The notes beneath the pieces were generated by a model. It was given only the letters and a program-made list of their open reading frames with translations. It did no database searches and was not told the DNA's origin. Made by a program: the position numbers and the translations under genes. Positions 35,328 to 44,579 of a stretch of DNA of 64,000 nucleotides are shown piece by piece. The first letter of the stretch is position 1; every line of letters starts with the position of its first letter. The DNA is from Akkermansiaceae bacterium UBA4589 (lineage in GTDB: Bacteria > Verrucomicrobiota > Verrucomicrobiia > Verrucomicrobiales > Akkermansiaceae), in contig DGJT01000005.1 in assembly GCA_002387565.1 (NCBI GenBank), positions 1-64,000 on the forward strand. The letters run 5' to 3'.

Positions 35328-37001
35328 ATGATTGACGACCAAGATCTCTTAAATGCTTTAGTTCAACAAGGATTAATAAATCAAGGCCTTAGCGAAGAAA
35401 TAGGCCGTGAAGTCTTTGCCAGTGGCAAAGACCCGATTAGTATTCTTGTTGATTTTCAAGTCATCAGTGAAGAAGCACAAGCATGGCAGGCGCTAGCAGA
35501 GCAGCTCCATGCTGAGTACTTAGATTTGAATACTTGGGAGGCTCCAGAAGCTATCCATACGCTTATGCCTGGTTCTTTAGCAAGGCTACATGGAGCTTTG
35601 CCTATCACGATTAGTGAGCGAGGGTTACATCTTGCTTTAGTTAACCCACTGAACCCTCAAACAATAGAAGATTTGCGCTTTGCGACAGGGCAAGAAATTC
35701 AATTAATTATATCTGACCCTAAAGATATTAATGATAAAATCGAAGCTCATTTTGGTGGTGCGGAGCAAGCCATGATGGAGATTATGGGTCAATTAGCCTC
35801 GTCAGAGGGTATGGGTAATGAGGCTAATTTACAGGATCAAGTACAGTCAGCGCCTATTATTCGCTTCGTCGACCTTGTTTTACAAAGAGCCGTTGAGCTG
35901 AGAGCTTCCGATATTCACTTTGAGCCTTTCGAAGAAGAATTTAAATTACGTTACCGTGTAGATGGAGCGCTTTATGAAATGAGCCCACCAGCTCCTGAAC
36001 TCGCTTTACCTATTATATCAAGGGTTAAGGTCATGGCTAATTTAAATATTTCTGAGCGCCGCGTACCTCAAGATGGACGTATTGTGAAAAAAATAGGAGA
36101 TAAGTCAGTAGAAATGAGGGTTTCTAGTTTGCCTACTCAACATGGTGAAAGTGTGGTACTTAGAGTGCTTGATCGTTCGGCTGTGAGCTTAGACCTGAAT
36201 GATTTGCGTTTACCACCTAATATACACGAGTATATTGTTGAAACAGTACAGAAACCTAATGGAATTTTTGTGGTCACAGGCCCAACAGGAGCAGGTAAAA
36301 CCACCACTCTTTATGCTGCGTTACAAGAAATCAATAACGAAGATTGCAAAATCCTCACGGCAGAAGACCCAGTCGAATATGACATGGATGGTATTGTACA
36401 AATTCCTATTAATGAAGCTATTGGGCTTGATTTTCCGCGTGTCCTAAGAGCTTTTCTACGTCAAGACCCTGATAAAATAATGGTGGGGGAGATGCGTGAC
36501 TTGGATACAGCTCAAATCGCTATTCAAGCTGCGCTTACGGGTCACTTGGTAATTTCTACTTTACATACCAATGATGCTCCAGGTGCTGTAACTCGTCTCT
36601 TTGATATGGGTGTAGAACCTTTCCTTGTGGCGGCCTCAGTAGAAGGTATTTTAGCTCAGCGCCTAGTAAGAACTATTTGTGCTGAATGTCGAGCTATGTA
36701 TGAACCAAGCGAAGCTATTTTAGAACAACTAGGACTCTCTGCTTACGAAATTGGTAATAAAGAATTTTATACAGGTGAGGGTTGTGTTAGCTGTGGCCAG
36801 TCAGGCTACAAAGGCCGTAAAGGTTTGTACGAACTCTTTGATATTAGTGAGCCTATTCGTGATTTGATTAACGAGAGTGCGCCTAGTGTGGTTCTTAAGC
36901 AAAAGGCCATAGAATTAGGTATGTCCACACTAAGAGAGGACGGACTAGCTAATATCTATGCAGGTCACACTACGGTAGAAGAGGTGCTTAAGTACACTTA
37001 G
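35328..37001 (+). CDS. GspE/PilB-type secretion or pilus assembly ATPase, paralogue 2
   Basis: The 557-residue protein has the same plan as its upstream neighbour: MshEN module (1-150), then Walker A GPTGAGKTT, Asp box TAEDPVEYDMDGIVQI, Walker B IMVGEMRDLDTA, His box LTGHLVISTLHTND, and a tetracysteine site CAEC/CVSC. The two paralogues are clearly diverged, so the duplication is old. They probably power different machines, such as a type II secretion system and a type IV pilus; sequence alone does not decide which. PilT at 59.9 kb is the likely retraction partner of one. Confidence 0.92.
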   Translation: MIDDQDLLNALVQQGLINQGLSEEIGREVFASGKDPISILVDFQVISEEAQAWQALAEQLHAEYLDLNTWEAPEAIHTLMPGSLARLHGALPITISERGLHLALVNPLNPQTIEDLRFATGQEIQLIISDPKDINDKIEAHFGGAEQAMMEIMGQLASSEGMGNEANLQDQVQSAPIIRFVDLVLQRAVELRASDIHFEPFEEEFKLRYRVDGALYEMSPPAPELALPIISRVKVMANLNISERRVPQDGRIVKKIGDKSVEMRVSSLPTQHGESVVLRVLDRSAVSLDLNDLRLPPNIHEYIVETVQKPNGIFVVTGPTGAGKTTTLYAALQEINNEDCKILTAEDPVEYDMDGIVQIPINEAIGLDFPRVLRAFLRQDPDKIMVGEMRDLDTAQIAIQAALTGHLVISTLHTNDAPGAVTRLFDMGVEPFLVAASVEGILAQRLVRTICAECRAMYEPSEAILEQLGLSAYEIGNKEFYTGEGCVSCGQSGYKGRKGLYELFDISEPIRDLINESAPSVVLKQKAIELGMSTLREDGLANIYAGHTTVEEVLKYT

Positions 37002-37023
37002 GAATAGTTATTATTCACACAGT

Positions 37024-37428
37024 TTAGCTCTTTGGTTCCTCCAATGAGCCCAGTTGATGTTGATCGGCTAATTGCTGGAGTCTTGCGCCAATCTCTTCTT
37101 CATCTAAGAGATTGAGGAGCTGAATAGCGTCATGCAAAATAGTTAACTCTTGATGCGAGTAGTAACGGAAATCTTGTTTTTCTGATTCTTGAGGGTTGGC
37201 ATCATGGAACTGGCGAGAAAGCTCTAGGCAAAAGTTGCGCAATTTTTGCTGTGTAACGTTATGCGGAACCACACAGATGAAGTCCTCCCATTTGTAATCT
37301 AAAGCACGCTTAATTTTATGATTACGGGCTGCGGATACATACTCTAGGAGAAAATCTCGCGTCTTAATCCTATCAAAATGATTTTTTGGTTTATAAAAAA
37401 GCTCAAAGATTTGTTTTGCTCCCAACAT
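37024..37428 (-). CDS. Hypothetical protein, 134 residues
   Basis: A soluble, charged, helix-rich protein with no recognised domain starts MLGAKQIFELFYKPKNHFD. It has no signal or membrane segment. It lies convergent to the second GspE/PilB gene, 22 bases from its stop. The ATG at 37428 lacks a Shine-Dalgarno. It could be a small regulator, but nothing in the sequence shows that. Confidence 0.6.
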   Translation of the reverse strand: MLGAKQIFELFYKPKNHFDRIKTRDFLLEYVSAARNHKIKRALDYKWEDFICVVPHNVTQQKLRNFCLELSRQFHDANPQESEKQDFRYYSHQELTILHDAIQLLNLLDEEEIGARLQQLADQHQLGSLEEPKS

Positions 37429-37518
37429 GGAAGATAGACTAAGTCAGAACTTTGTTGAGGTAAATAATAAATCAAAAAATCCTGTCGTTGCGTTACAAAA
37501 TTAGCTTTTAAACTTAAA

Positions 37519-37548
37519 AATCCAGCACCTCTTACGAAGTGCTGGATT
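37519..37548 (-). terminator. Hairpin terminator, probably of the sdh operon
   Basis: AATCCAGCAC and GTGCTGGATT are perfect 10-base arms around a 10-base loop, with A/T-rich flanks on both sides. Read on the minus strand it follows sdhB after the duplicated tail. T runs are moderate, so efficiency is uncertain. Confidence 0.6.
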
Positions 37549-37571
37549 AATAAAAGGCTAATCTAACCTAA

Positions 37572-37637
37572 ATTAAATAGTCTTAACTCCTTCTTTAATA
37601 GAAGAACTGAGGTAATCTCTATTGAGCTTAGCGATAT
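37572..37637 (-). pseudogene. Duplicated 3' end of sdhB
   Basis: These 66 bases repeat 37708-37773, the last 22 codons of sdhB and its stop, with one mismatch, at an offset of 136 bases. The copy has no start codon or upstream sdhB sequence. It marks a small local duplication with unrelated sequence between the copies, next to the hairpin at 37519-37548. Confidence 0.8.
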
Positions 37638-37708
37638 AAGGGGGTCATTTGAGCCTCATTTATTCTGGCGAATAAAATTTCGGCTCTTATCAGCGTTAAA
37701 ACTATTTA

Positions 37709-38479
37709 TTAAATAGTCTTAACTCCTTCTTTAATAGAAGAACTGAGGTAATCTCTATTAAGCTTAGCGATATTGTCGACGCTGATTTCCTTAGGGCAGA
37801 CGGCTTCGCATTCGTATTGGTTGGTACAGTTACCAAAGCCTTCGGCATCCATTTGAGCCACCATGCCAAGCACACGTTTTTTCTTCTCAGCTTGTCCTTG
37901 TGGGAGGTTATTGAGGTGAGCAGCTTTAGCAGAGACAAAGAGCATTGCAGAGGCGTTTTTACAGGCCGCAACACAAGCACCACAACCGATACAAGCTGCA
38001 GCAGCAAAAGCAGCGTCAGCTAATTCCTTTTCAATGGGAAGGCTGTTAGCATCTACAGCTGAACCAGTGCGGATATCCACAAAACCACCTGCTTGGATGA
38101 CTCTATCCATGGCTGATCTATCAACCATAAGGTCTTTGAGCACAGGGAAAGCATTAGCACGGAATGGCTCAATCCAAATCGTGTCACCATTGCTAAATGA
38201 GCGCATATGAAGTTGGCACGTAGTGACGGCTTGTTCTACACCGTGAGCCACGCCATTGATGTTGAGTGAGCAAGCTCCACAGATGCCTTCGCGGCAGTCG
38301 TGGTCAAAATGAATGACATCCTTGCCTTCGGCAATGAGCTCTTCGTTGACGATATCGAGCATTTCTAGAAAAGAAGCGCTAGTTGGGATGTTGTCAGCTT
38401 GGATGGTTTCAATTTTACCTTTGTGTTCGGTGCTTTCTTGTTTCCAGACTTTGAGCGTAACGTTGATTGTTTCAGCCAT
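37709..38479 (-). CDS. sdhB: Succinate dehydrogenase/fumarate reductase iron-sulfur subunit
   Basis: The 256-residue subunit carries electrons between flavin and quinone. The [2Fe-2S] motif [19 protein letters not shown], the [4Fe-4S] motif [11 protein letters not shown] and the final cysteines around [12 protein letters not shown] ([3Fe-4S]) are all present. It is last in an sdhC-A-B operon on the minus strand, 51 bases after sdhA. The gene's last 66 bases are copied downstream at 37572-37637. The subunit order and sequence style match Bacteroidetes/Chlamydia-type enzymes. Confidence 0.95.
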   Translation of the reverse strand: MAETINVTLKVWKQESTEHKGKIETIQADNIPTSASFLEMLDIVNEELIAEGKDVIHFDHDCREGICGACSLNINGVAHGVEQAVTTCQLHMRSFSNGDTIWIEPFRANAFPVLKDLMVDRSAMDRVIQAGGFVDIRTGSAVDANSLPIEKELADAAFAAAACIGCGACVAACKNASAMLFVSAKAAHLNNLPQGQAEKKKRVLGMVAQMDAEGFGNCTNQYECEAVCPKEISVDNIAKLNRDYLSSSIKEGVKTI

Positions 38480-38530
38480 AATATTTTTTATTTAAAGTGG
38501 ATATATAAGTGGTCAGTAAATGTTCGGTGT

Positions 38531-40510
38531 TTATTGGTAACTACGAATAGATGGTTTAACTTCTTCAAAGACCAGCTCTTCTTTGTTCAAGCTAGGTTGA
38601 ACGCCTTCACCTTGGTAACCCCAAGCAGCGACATAACCAAATTCGTCATCACGACGCTTGGCTTCACCTTCTTGAGTAGTTCCAGCTTGGACTTCTGGGT
38701 CAGCTTGGGTAAATTGGTGTTCAGCACGGAAATGGCCACCACACGATTCTTCACGATTAAGAGCGTCATGGCACATGACATCAGCAAATTCGATAAAGTC
38801 AGCAACACGTAGAGCTTTTTCAAGTTCTTTGTTCAGTTCACCTGCATGACCAGGAATACGTACATCTTCCCAGAAGGCTTTTCTGATTTCTGGAATTTTA
38901 GCGAGGGCTTCTTTGAGGCCCTCTTCGGTTCTTTCCATGCCGCACTTATCCCACATAAGGAGTCCGAGTTCACGGTGAATACTGTCCACACTGCGTGTTC
39001 CTTTAATACTTAAGATTTTTTCAATGCGTTCACGGCTTTCTGTGGCTGCTTTTTCAAATTCTGGATGCTCAGTAGTCACTGTGCCTGGCTTTTGGCTTGC
39101 GAGGTAATTACCAAGAGTGACAGGAATCACAAAATAACCATCAGCAAGTCCTTGCATGAGAGCAGAAGCACCTAAACGGTTAGCTCCATGATCAGAGAAG
39201 TTCGCTTCTCCCAATACATGTAGTCCTGGAACATTACTCATGAGGTTGTAGTCTACCCAGAGACCACCCATGGTGTAGTGTACCGCAGGGTAGATGCGCA
39301 TAGGGCTTTTGTAAGGGTCTTCACCTGTAATTTTAGCATACATTTGGAAGAGGTTTCCGTAACGAGCACGAATGGCGTCTTCGCCAAGGCGGTCGATAGA
39401 GTCAGCAAAGTCGAGATAAACACCTAAACCGCTAGCTCCTACGCCACGACCTTCGTCACAGACCTCTTTGGCAGCACGTGAAGCAATATCACGTGGGCAA
39501 AGGTTACCAAATGACGGGTATTTACGCTCAAGATAGTAATCTCTGTCTTCTTCAGCGATTTCTGCGGCTGGTTTACCACAGTCTTCAGCTTTTTTCGGTA
39601 CCCAGATACGACCGTCATTACGTAGAGACTCAGACATGAGCGTCAATTTAGATTGGTAATCACCACTCACTGGAATACAGGTTGGATGAATTTGAGTGTA
39701 ACAAGGGTTCGCCATGTAAGCGCCCTTTTTATAAGCCTTGAGAGCGGCAGTGACATTACAACCCATCGCATTGGTGGAAAGGAAGAAAACATTACCATAA
39801 CCACCTGTTGCAAGAATGACTGTATCAGCAGCATGACTGGTAATTTCACCAGTGACTAAGTTACGAGAGATAATGCCTTTGGCGTGGCCGTCGACTTTGA
39901 CAATGTCGAGCATCTCTGTTCTAGGGTGCATAGTGACACCGCCTTTTGAGATTTCTTTTGAGAGAGCTTGGTAGGCGCCGATGAGGAGCTGTTGACCCGT
40001 TTGTCCTGCGGCATAGAAAGTACGAGATACTTGAGCCCCACCAAATGAACGGTTAGCTAAAAGACCTCCGTATTCACGAGCAAAAGGTACACCTTGAGCC
40101 ACACATTGGTCAATAATCTGTGTAGAAATTTCTGCGAGACGATAGACATTGGCTTCGCGTGATCTAAAGTCACCACCTTTGATGGTGTCGTAGAAAAGAC
40201 GGTGCACGTTATCACCATCATTTTGGTAGTTTTTAGCTGCATTGATACCGCCTTGGGCTGCGATTGAGTGAGCACGACGCGCGCTATCTTGGTAGCAGAA
40301 ACAGTCAACTTGGTAACCGAGTTCAGCAAGAGTAGCTGAGGCAGATGCTCCGGCAAGACCTGAACCTACAACAATCACTTTGTATTTACGCTTGTTAGCA
40401 GGGTTGATGAGTTTGGCGTTCGCTTTGTACTTAGACCATTTATCTGATAAAGGGCCTTCTGGGGCTTGGTGATGAGGTACGGTTGAATCAGCTTTGTATG
40501 AAGACATCAT
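38531..40510 (-). CDS. sdhA: Succinate dehydrogenase/fumarate reductase flavoprotein subunit
   Basis: The 659-residue flavoprotein oxidises succinate. The FAD dinucleotide motif [19 protein letters not shown], the flavin-linked region [14 protein letters not shown], the substrate segment [16 protein letters not shown] [10 protein letters not shown], and [12 protein letters not shown] are present. The first two codons are both ATG, so the start could be 40507. The preceding sdhC is 41 bases away. The enzyme is a membrane-bound TCA-cycle and respiratory chain component. Confidence 0.95.
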   Translation of the reverse strand: MMSSYKADSTVPHHQAPEGPLSDKWSKYKANAKLINPANKRKYKVIVVGSGLAGASASATLAELGYQVDCFCYQDSARRAHSIAAQGGINAAKNYQNDGDNVHRLFYDTIKGGDFRSREANVYRLAEISTQIIDQCVAQGVPFAREYGGLLANRSFGGAQVSRTFYAAGQTGQQLLIGAYQALSKEISKGGVTMHPRTEMLDIVKVDGHAKGIISRNLVTGEITSHAADTVILATGGYGNVFFLSTNAMGCNVTAALKAYKKGAYMANPCYTQIHPTCIPVSGDYQSKLTLMSESLRNDGRIWVPKKAEDCGKPAAEIAEEDRDYYLERKYPSFGNLCPRDIASRAAKEVCDEGRGVGASGLGVYLDFADSIDRLGEDAIRARYGNLFQMYAKITGEDPYKSPMRIYPAVHYTMGGLWVDYNLMSNVPGLHVLGEANFSDHGANRLGASALMQGLADGYFVIPVTLGNYLASQKPGTVTTEHPEFEKAATESRERIEKILSIKGTRSVDSIHRELGLLMWDKCGMERTEEGLKEALAKIPEIRKAFWEDVRIPGHAGELNKELEKALRVADFIEFADVMCHDALNREESCGGHFRAEHQFTQADPEVQAGTTQEGEAKRRDDEFGYVAAWGYQGEGVQPSLNKEELVFEEVKPSIRSYQ

Positions 40511-40551
40511 AATGTATGTTTTTTAAAAGTGAATAAATTAGCTGTAGAGGA

Positions 40552-41241
40552 TTAACGATAAAGACCTACGAATCCAACGAGAACAGGAATAGAGGCAAAA
40601 CCAACGAAAATAAGTAAACTTAATAAAATCGAAGCTACTTCAAAGTGCTTACGAGTTTTATTAGAGCTTAGGCCCAATGTTTGAAAGAGTGAGGCAAAAC
40701 CATGCTTAAGGTGTAAACCAAGAAGGAATACAGAAATGAGGTAAATAATAGATACCCAGTGATTAGCAAAGCCATCAACCACCATTTGCCAAGCATCAAA
40801 ATAACCTCCGTCTAATTGGTAAGATGGGTCATTGGTGCCTAATGCATCTAAACGCACAGTAAAATGCAGAATATGGAAAATAATAAAGAACAAAACCATG
40901 AGACCACTAAGAGGCATCAACTTAGAAGTGAGTGTGGCACGCACTGTTTTTTGGAAGTGGTAAGGCTCACGAGCTGTTTTGTTTTGGATGACCAAAGATA
41001 CGGTTGCTAGTACGTGAGCTGCAGCGAGGCCCAGCAAACCAACACGAGCTATCCATATCAGCGCTCCATGTAGCATGTGATGCAGCTTATAAGCGTAATC
41101 ATTAAAGGCTTCTTGACCCACAAAAATGAGCATATTACCACCTAAATGAACCAAACAGAACAGGAATAAAAGTAAACCAGTGACTGCAACGACAATTTTT
41201 CTTCCAATAGAGGAAGTGAAAAAATTAAAGCAAGTTGACAT
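40552..41241 (-). CDS. sdhC: Succinate dehydrogenase cytochrome b subunit (b558 type)
   Basis: The 229-residue membrane anchor has five hydrophobic helices (for example VVAVTGLLLFLFCLVHLGG and SVFLLGLHLKHGFASLF) with histidines suited to bind two hemes. The length and five-helix form match the cytochrome b558 family in three-gene sdhCAB operons, in which no SdhD is needed. It heads the operon; a 185-base AT-rich gap precedes it without a promoter I can call with confidence. Confidence 0.9.
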   Translation of the reverse strand: MSTCFNFFTSSIGRKIVVAVTGLLLFLFCLVHLGGNMLIFVGQEAFNDYAYKLHHMLHGALIWIARVGLLGLAAAHVLATVSLVIQNKTAREPYHFQKTVRATLTSKLMPLSGLMVLFFIIFHILHFTVRLDALGTNDPSYQLDGGYFDAWQMVVDGFANHWVSIIYLISVFLLGLHLKHGFASLFQTLGLSSNKTRKHFEVASILLSLLIFVGFASIPVLVGFVGLYR

Positions 41242-41426
41242 AATAGAGTTGTTAAAAATTTTAAGAGGAGTTTTTCATAAACTCTCAACTATTTTTTATA
41301 ACGAAGCAAGATAGCGCTGAAGTCTATTTAATGCAAGTAAAAAAGCTTGATACATTAAGCTTTATAGCCGTTTTTAGTTGAGATTAAATCTCAACAGTTG
41401 AAAATTTTTATGCGACCTAAATAGAG

Positions 41427-42044
41427 CTACTTTTTGAGCTCTTCAATTGCCAGAGTAAAAGCAAACTGACTCCATGTTTCGAGATGCTCAAAATACTCAG
41501 TTTGAATCTCTTCAATAGAGAGGAATTGAGCGTTTTCGATACAGTCTTCACGACCTGCTACATCTAGACTCTCAAGTTCAATGAGATGAACTACACCGAG
41601 GTGCACTGCTCCGACTTCATTACTATCGTCATTGATAAGGCCAACAATTTTTTGGGTTAAACCTGTGTTGATAATGAGCTCCTCGTGCAATTCACGTTCG
41701 ATGCCTGCTAGATAGACATCTTCGCCAAGTGAGCTAGTTTCACTATCTATAGGGTTGATATGACCACCAATGCCTAAAGAGCCCTTAGCGTGTAGTCGAC
41801 CTTCACCGCCAGATGAGCCACGCGTGTAGTGCAGGAACTTGCCCTCACAATGTAGCAAAGCATAAGGGATGATTTGTTTGAACTCAGGGCTTTCCTCAGC
41901 TTGCGGACGAGGCATGAAGAAGTTCACTTCTGGATTCACAATAGTTTCCCAGTATTTATCTATATCTTTGTTAAAACCTTGGAAACACCCTAATTCATGA
42001 AAAACAGGTGTGGGAATGACTAGAACTTGCTCAATTTCGGACAT
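41427..42044 (-). CDS. Nudix-domain protein, phosphoesterase-like
   Basis: The 205-residue protein contains a modified Nudix box around GIGGHINPIDSE...ERELHEELII (about residues 92-130), with a longer gap than usual between the first Gly block and the REL/EEL core. The surrounding IPYALLHCEGKFLHYTRG and SLGEDVYLAGIEREL segments match a subfamily annotated as predicted phosphoesterases. It probably hydrolyses a nucleotide derivative. The N-terminal VFHELGCFQGF segment is conserved in that subfamily. It stands alone upstream of sdhC. Confidence 0.75.
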   Translation of the reverse strand: MSEIEQVLVIPTPVFHELGCFQGFNKDIDKYWETIVNPEVNFFMPRPQAEESPEFKQIIPYALLHCEGKFLHYTRGSSGGEGRLHAKGSLGIGGHINPIDSETSSLGEDVYLAGIERELHEELIINTGLTQKIVGLINDDSNEVGAVHLGVVHLIELESLDVAGREDCIENAQFLSIEEIQTEYFEHLETWSQFAFTLAIEELKK

Positions 42045-42075
42045 GCTCTAAGTGAACAACTAAAAACCAAAAGTG

Positions 42076-42164
42076 AAAAGTAAAAAGTGGTTTACGATGC
42101 ACTTTTAATCACACCAAATGATAAAAAATGTATGATACCATACGTTACTAGAAGCTGTTAAATC
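42076..42164. repeat. 89-base direct repeat, copy 1
   Basis: It begins AAAAGTAAAAAGTGG and matches 42370-42458 with two mismatches. It includes GTATG-ATAC-CATAC, a short inverted repeat. It lies in a 422-base stretch without a supported gene. Confidence 0.85.
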
Positions 42165-42369
42165 TCGAACACGATATAAGTGAACTGCCAAAAATGAAAA
42201 GTGAAATCAGCTAGCGAACAGCGTGGCTGATAAGACAAAAGACGAAACGAAGTGAAGTGCTTTTGCCCGAAGGGTGAGCGACGCTTCGACTGCAACCCTT
42301 CCTTATGACGTAGTCATGCACTCCGCAGAGCGTCAAACGAAGTTTGAGGATAATAGAAGCGGGCTCATC
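42165..42369. other. Spacer between direct repeats, no gene seen
   Basis: These 205 bases are flanked by the direct repeats. They hold several GAAACGAAGTGAAG / AGCGACGCTTCG / GACGTAGTC inverted motifs and are more GC-rich than the surrounding intergenic DNA. No ORF with family resemblance is present. It may be a decayed mobile or structured element. Confidence 0.4.
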
Positions 42370-42458
42370 AAAAGTAAAAAGTGGTTTACGATGCACTTTT
42401 AATCGCACCAAATGATAAAAAATGTATGATACCATACGTTACTAGAAGCTGTTCAATC
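42370..42458. repeat. 89-base direct repeat, copy 2
   Basis: It pairs with 42076-42164 at an offset of 294 bases. It ends nine bases before the stop of the small membrane protein gene, so this copy may shape that gene's transcript end. Confidence 0.85.
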
Positions 42459-42466
42459 AACTGCTT

Positions 42467-42766
42467 TTAGTCCGTGTTTGTGTCCTGATCTTCAAAGTAG
42501 TGCTTGTGTAGCAGGCAGTAACTTAAAACGACTAAAATACCAAAAATAAAAGTTAGTGCTGCCCATGTTTTAGGTCGTTTAAGAAGACGCAGTTCAATAT
42601 GTCTTCCTTGCAGTTTGCTTGCGCTGAGATGAATAGCTAAGGCAAGAATACCCTGAATCGCCACAATAAGAATAAATACCACAACTATAGCCGCCTGCAT
42701 AGCGACAGAGGCAATCAGCCCTATAAAACAAGGGTTTAAAAATTGACTAGCGATAGTGTGAAGCAT
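42467..42766 (-). CDS. Small membrane protein, 99 residues
   Basis: The protein has two or three hydrophobic segments: FLNPCFIGLIASVAMQAAIV, VFILIVAIQGILALAI, and AALTFIFGILVVLSYCLL. A basic loop (HIELRLLKRPKTW) separates them and the tail is acidic. No family is recognised. It lies 51 bases downstream of comM on the same strand. Function is unknown. Confidence 0.6.
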   Translation of the reverse strand: MLHTIASQFLNPCFIGLIASVAMQAAIVVVFILIVAIQGILALAIHLSASKLQGRHIELRLLKRPKTWAALTFIFGILVVLSYCLLHKHYFEDQDTNTD

Positions 42767-42817
42767 GCTAGACGTTAGTTTTAAAGCTCTTTTTGATCAA
42801 TAAGATTAGCATAGAGA

Positions 42818-44365
42818 CTAACTTTCACTTTGGAGGCGGTATTGTAAGGCTTCCATGATGTGTGGGTCTTGGATTTGCTCAGAGTTAGCGAGGTCAGCTA
42901 TGGTGCGCGCGACTTTTAATACACGGTGGTAGGCGCGTGCAGAAAGGTTGAGTTTTTCTGAGATTTGATAGAGTTTCTCCTGCTGTTGGTTGCTGAGTTG
43001 GACATGAGTTTTGAGTTGTTTGACCGACATGCTTGCGTTGGTGGTTAGATTATCACCAAAGCGTGAGTGCTGGAGTTGTCTGGCTTGTAATATTCTTGCT
43101 TTGACAGTGGTTGAAGACTCTTCTGTTTTTTGGCTATCATCCATATCTCGAAGGTTCATCGCCGGGACAAAGCAGTGCAAATCAATTCTATCGAGTAGCG
43201 GTCCACTAATGCGGTTGGTGTAACTGGTGATTTGTAATGGTGTACAGCGGCAGTTTTTCTTTGGATGACCTAAATAGCCACAAGGGCAAGGGTTCATGGC
43301 TGCAATCAATTGAAATCGGGCAGGGAAATCAAGGCTTGCGGCAGCTCGCGAGATGTTGACCATGCCAGTTTCTAAAGGTTGGCGTAGTACCTCTAAGGCG
43401 GAACGTTTAAATTCGGGTAGCTCATCGAGAAACAGCACTCCGTGATGAGCGAGAGAGATCTCTCCAGGTCGAGGAATCGAGCCTCCACCAATAAGCCCAA
43501 CATCAGACACGGTATGGTGTGGGGCCCTAAAAGGACGTTTGGTAATGGCTTGCTCTAGACTTAATGATTCCCCCACAGAATGAATACGGGTGGTTTCTAT
43601 GGCTTCTTCTAGGTTTAAGTCGGGCAAGAGTTTAGGTAGGGCTTGCGCTAGTGAGGATTTGCCTGATCCTGGAGGCCCTGAATAGAGGAGATGATGCCCG
43701 CCTGCAGCAGCAATTTCGAGTGCTCGTTTGGCTTGAGCCTGCCCTTTGATGTCAGCGAGATCGATGACAGGTTCGTTTTGAGCTGCGACTTTATTTTTAG
43801 GTTCTGTATTAGGTTTTTTCACATAGGCTTGAATAGAGCCATTGTCATGTACAAGCCATTGCCAGATAGAAGCCAAGTCCTCAATAGGGTAGAGCTCGAT
43901 ACCATCTACTAGAGAAGCTTCTGCGATATTTGCAGGAGGCAAGATGAGGCGCTTCTTACCACGTTTTTTTGCTTCTAGAGCGATAGATAAGATGCCTTTG
44001 ACCGGCTTGAGTTTGCCCTCTAGCGAGAGCTCACCGATAAAATAAGTGTCATCTAAATTGGGCAGGGTGTCGGCACATTTGGGGTCTGTTTGTGCTATAC
44101 CTAAAGCAATGGGGAGGTCAAAGGCGGGCCCTTCTTTGCGTATATCACCTGGTGCTAAGTTGACAATAATGGTGCCCATATCCCAGCCAAGCCCTACAAA
44201 ATTGAGTGCAGATAGCACACGTTGGATTGATTCTTTGACGGCTGTATCTGGTAAGCCTACGATTTGAATCATCGGCTTTTCAGTGCTGCGAGTAGCCACC
44301 TCTACCGCGACTTCGTAAGCATCAATTCCTAAAGGCGTCGCTGTGTATAAATTAGCTACAGACAT
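42818..44365 (-). CDS. comM: ComM/YifB family Mg-chelatase-like AAA+ ATPase
   Basis: The 515-residue protein has an N-terminal ChlI/Lon-like domain (GIDAYEVAVEVATRS, IQIVGLPDTAVKESIQR), Walker A SGPPGSGKSS, and Walker B VLFLDELPEF. The zinc motif NPCPCGYLGH-CRC and a C-terminal Mg-chelatase domain (LNLSARAYHRVLKVARTIADL) complete it. ComM is a branch-migration helicase that aids integration of transforming DNA in other bacteria; type IV pilus genes in this window make a competence role conceivable. The ATG at 44365 (MSVANLYTATPLG) fits the family; an upstream start at 44446 is unlikely. Confidence 0.92.
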   Translation of the reverse strand: MSVANLYTATPLGIDAYEVAVEVATRSTEKPMIQIVGLPDTAVKESIQRVLSALNFVGLGWDMGTIIVNLAPGDIRKEGPAFDLPIALGIAQTDPKCADTLPNLDDTYFIGELSLEGKLKPVKGILSIALEAKKRGKKRLILPPANIAEASLVDGIELYPIEDLASIWQWLVHDNGSIQAYVKKPNTEPKNKVAAQNEPVIDLADIKGQAQAKRALEIAAAGGHHLLYSGPPGSGKSSLAQALPKLLPDLNLEEAIETTRIHSVGESLSLEQAITKRPFRAPHHTVSDVGLIGGGSIPRPGEISLAHHGVLFLDELPEFKRSALEVLRQPLETGMVNISRAAASLDFPARFQLIAAMNPCPCGYLGHPKKNCRCTPLQITSYTNRISGPLLDRIDLHCFVPAMNLRDMDDSQKTEESSTTVKARILQARQLQHSRFGDNLTTNASMSVKQLKTHVQLSNQQQEKLYQISEKLNLSARAYHRVLKVARTIADLANSEQIQDPHIMEALQYRLQSES

Positions 44366-44579
44366 GTTACTAAAAATAAGTGATTTAATTAAGATTGAGA
44401 ACTTTAACACAAAATTAAAAGAGCTAAAAACTAAAAAAGTACCCAAATAGTTAAATAAACAGTAGATTTAACGAATATAACCTTGAAGTGGTATTTTAAT
44501 TTTGGTTGGATGCTTGCTTAGATTTCTTGTGCAATAGCTTTTAACGATAGGGTTTTGCTGTTTTTTCATAAGTTTATTT

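Noticed and set aside
42211..42435. Minus-strand frame of 74 codons in the repeat region as a gene
   Set aside because: It crosses one of the 89-base repeats, has no recognisable domain and sits in non-coding sequence.
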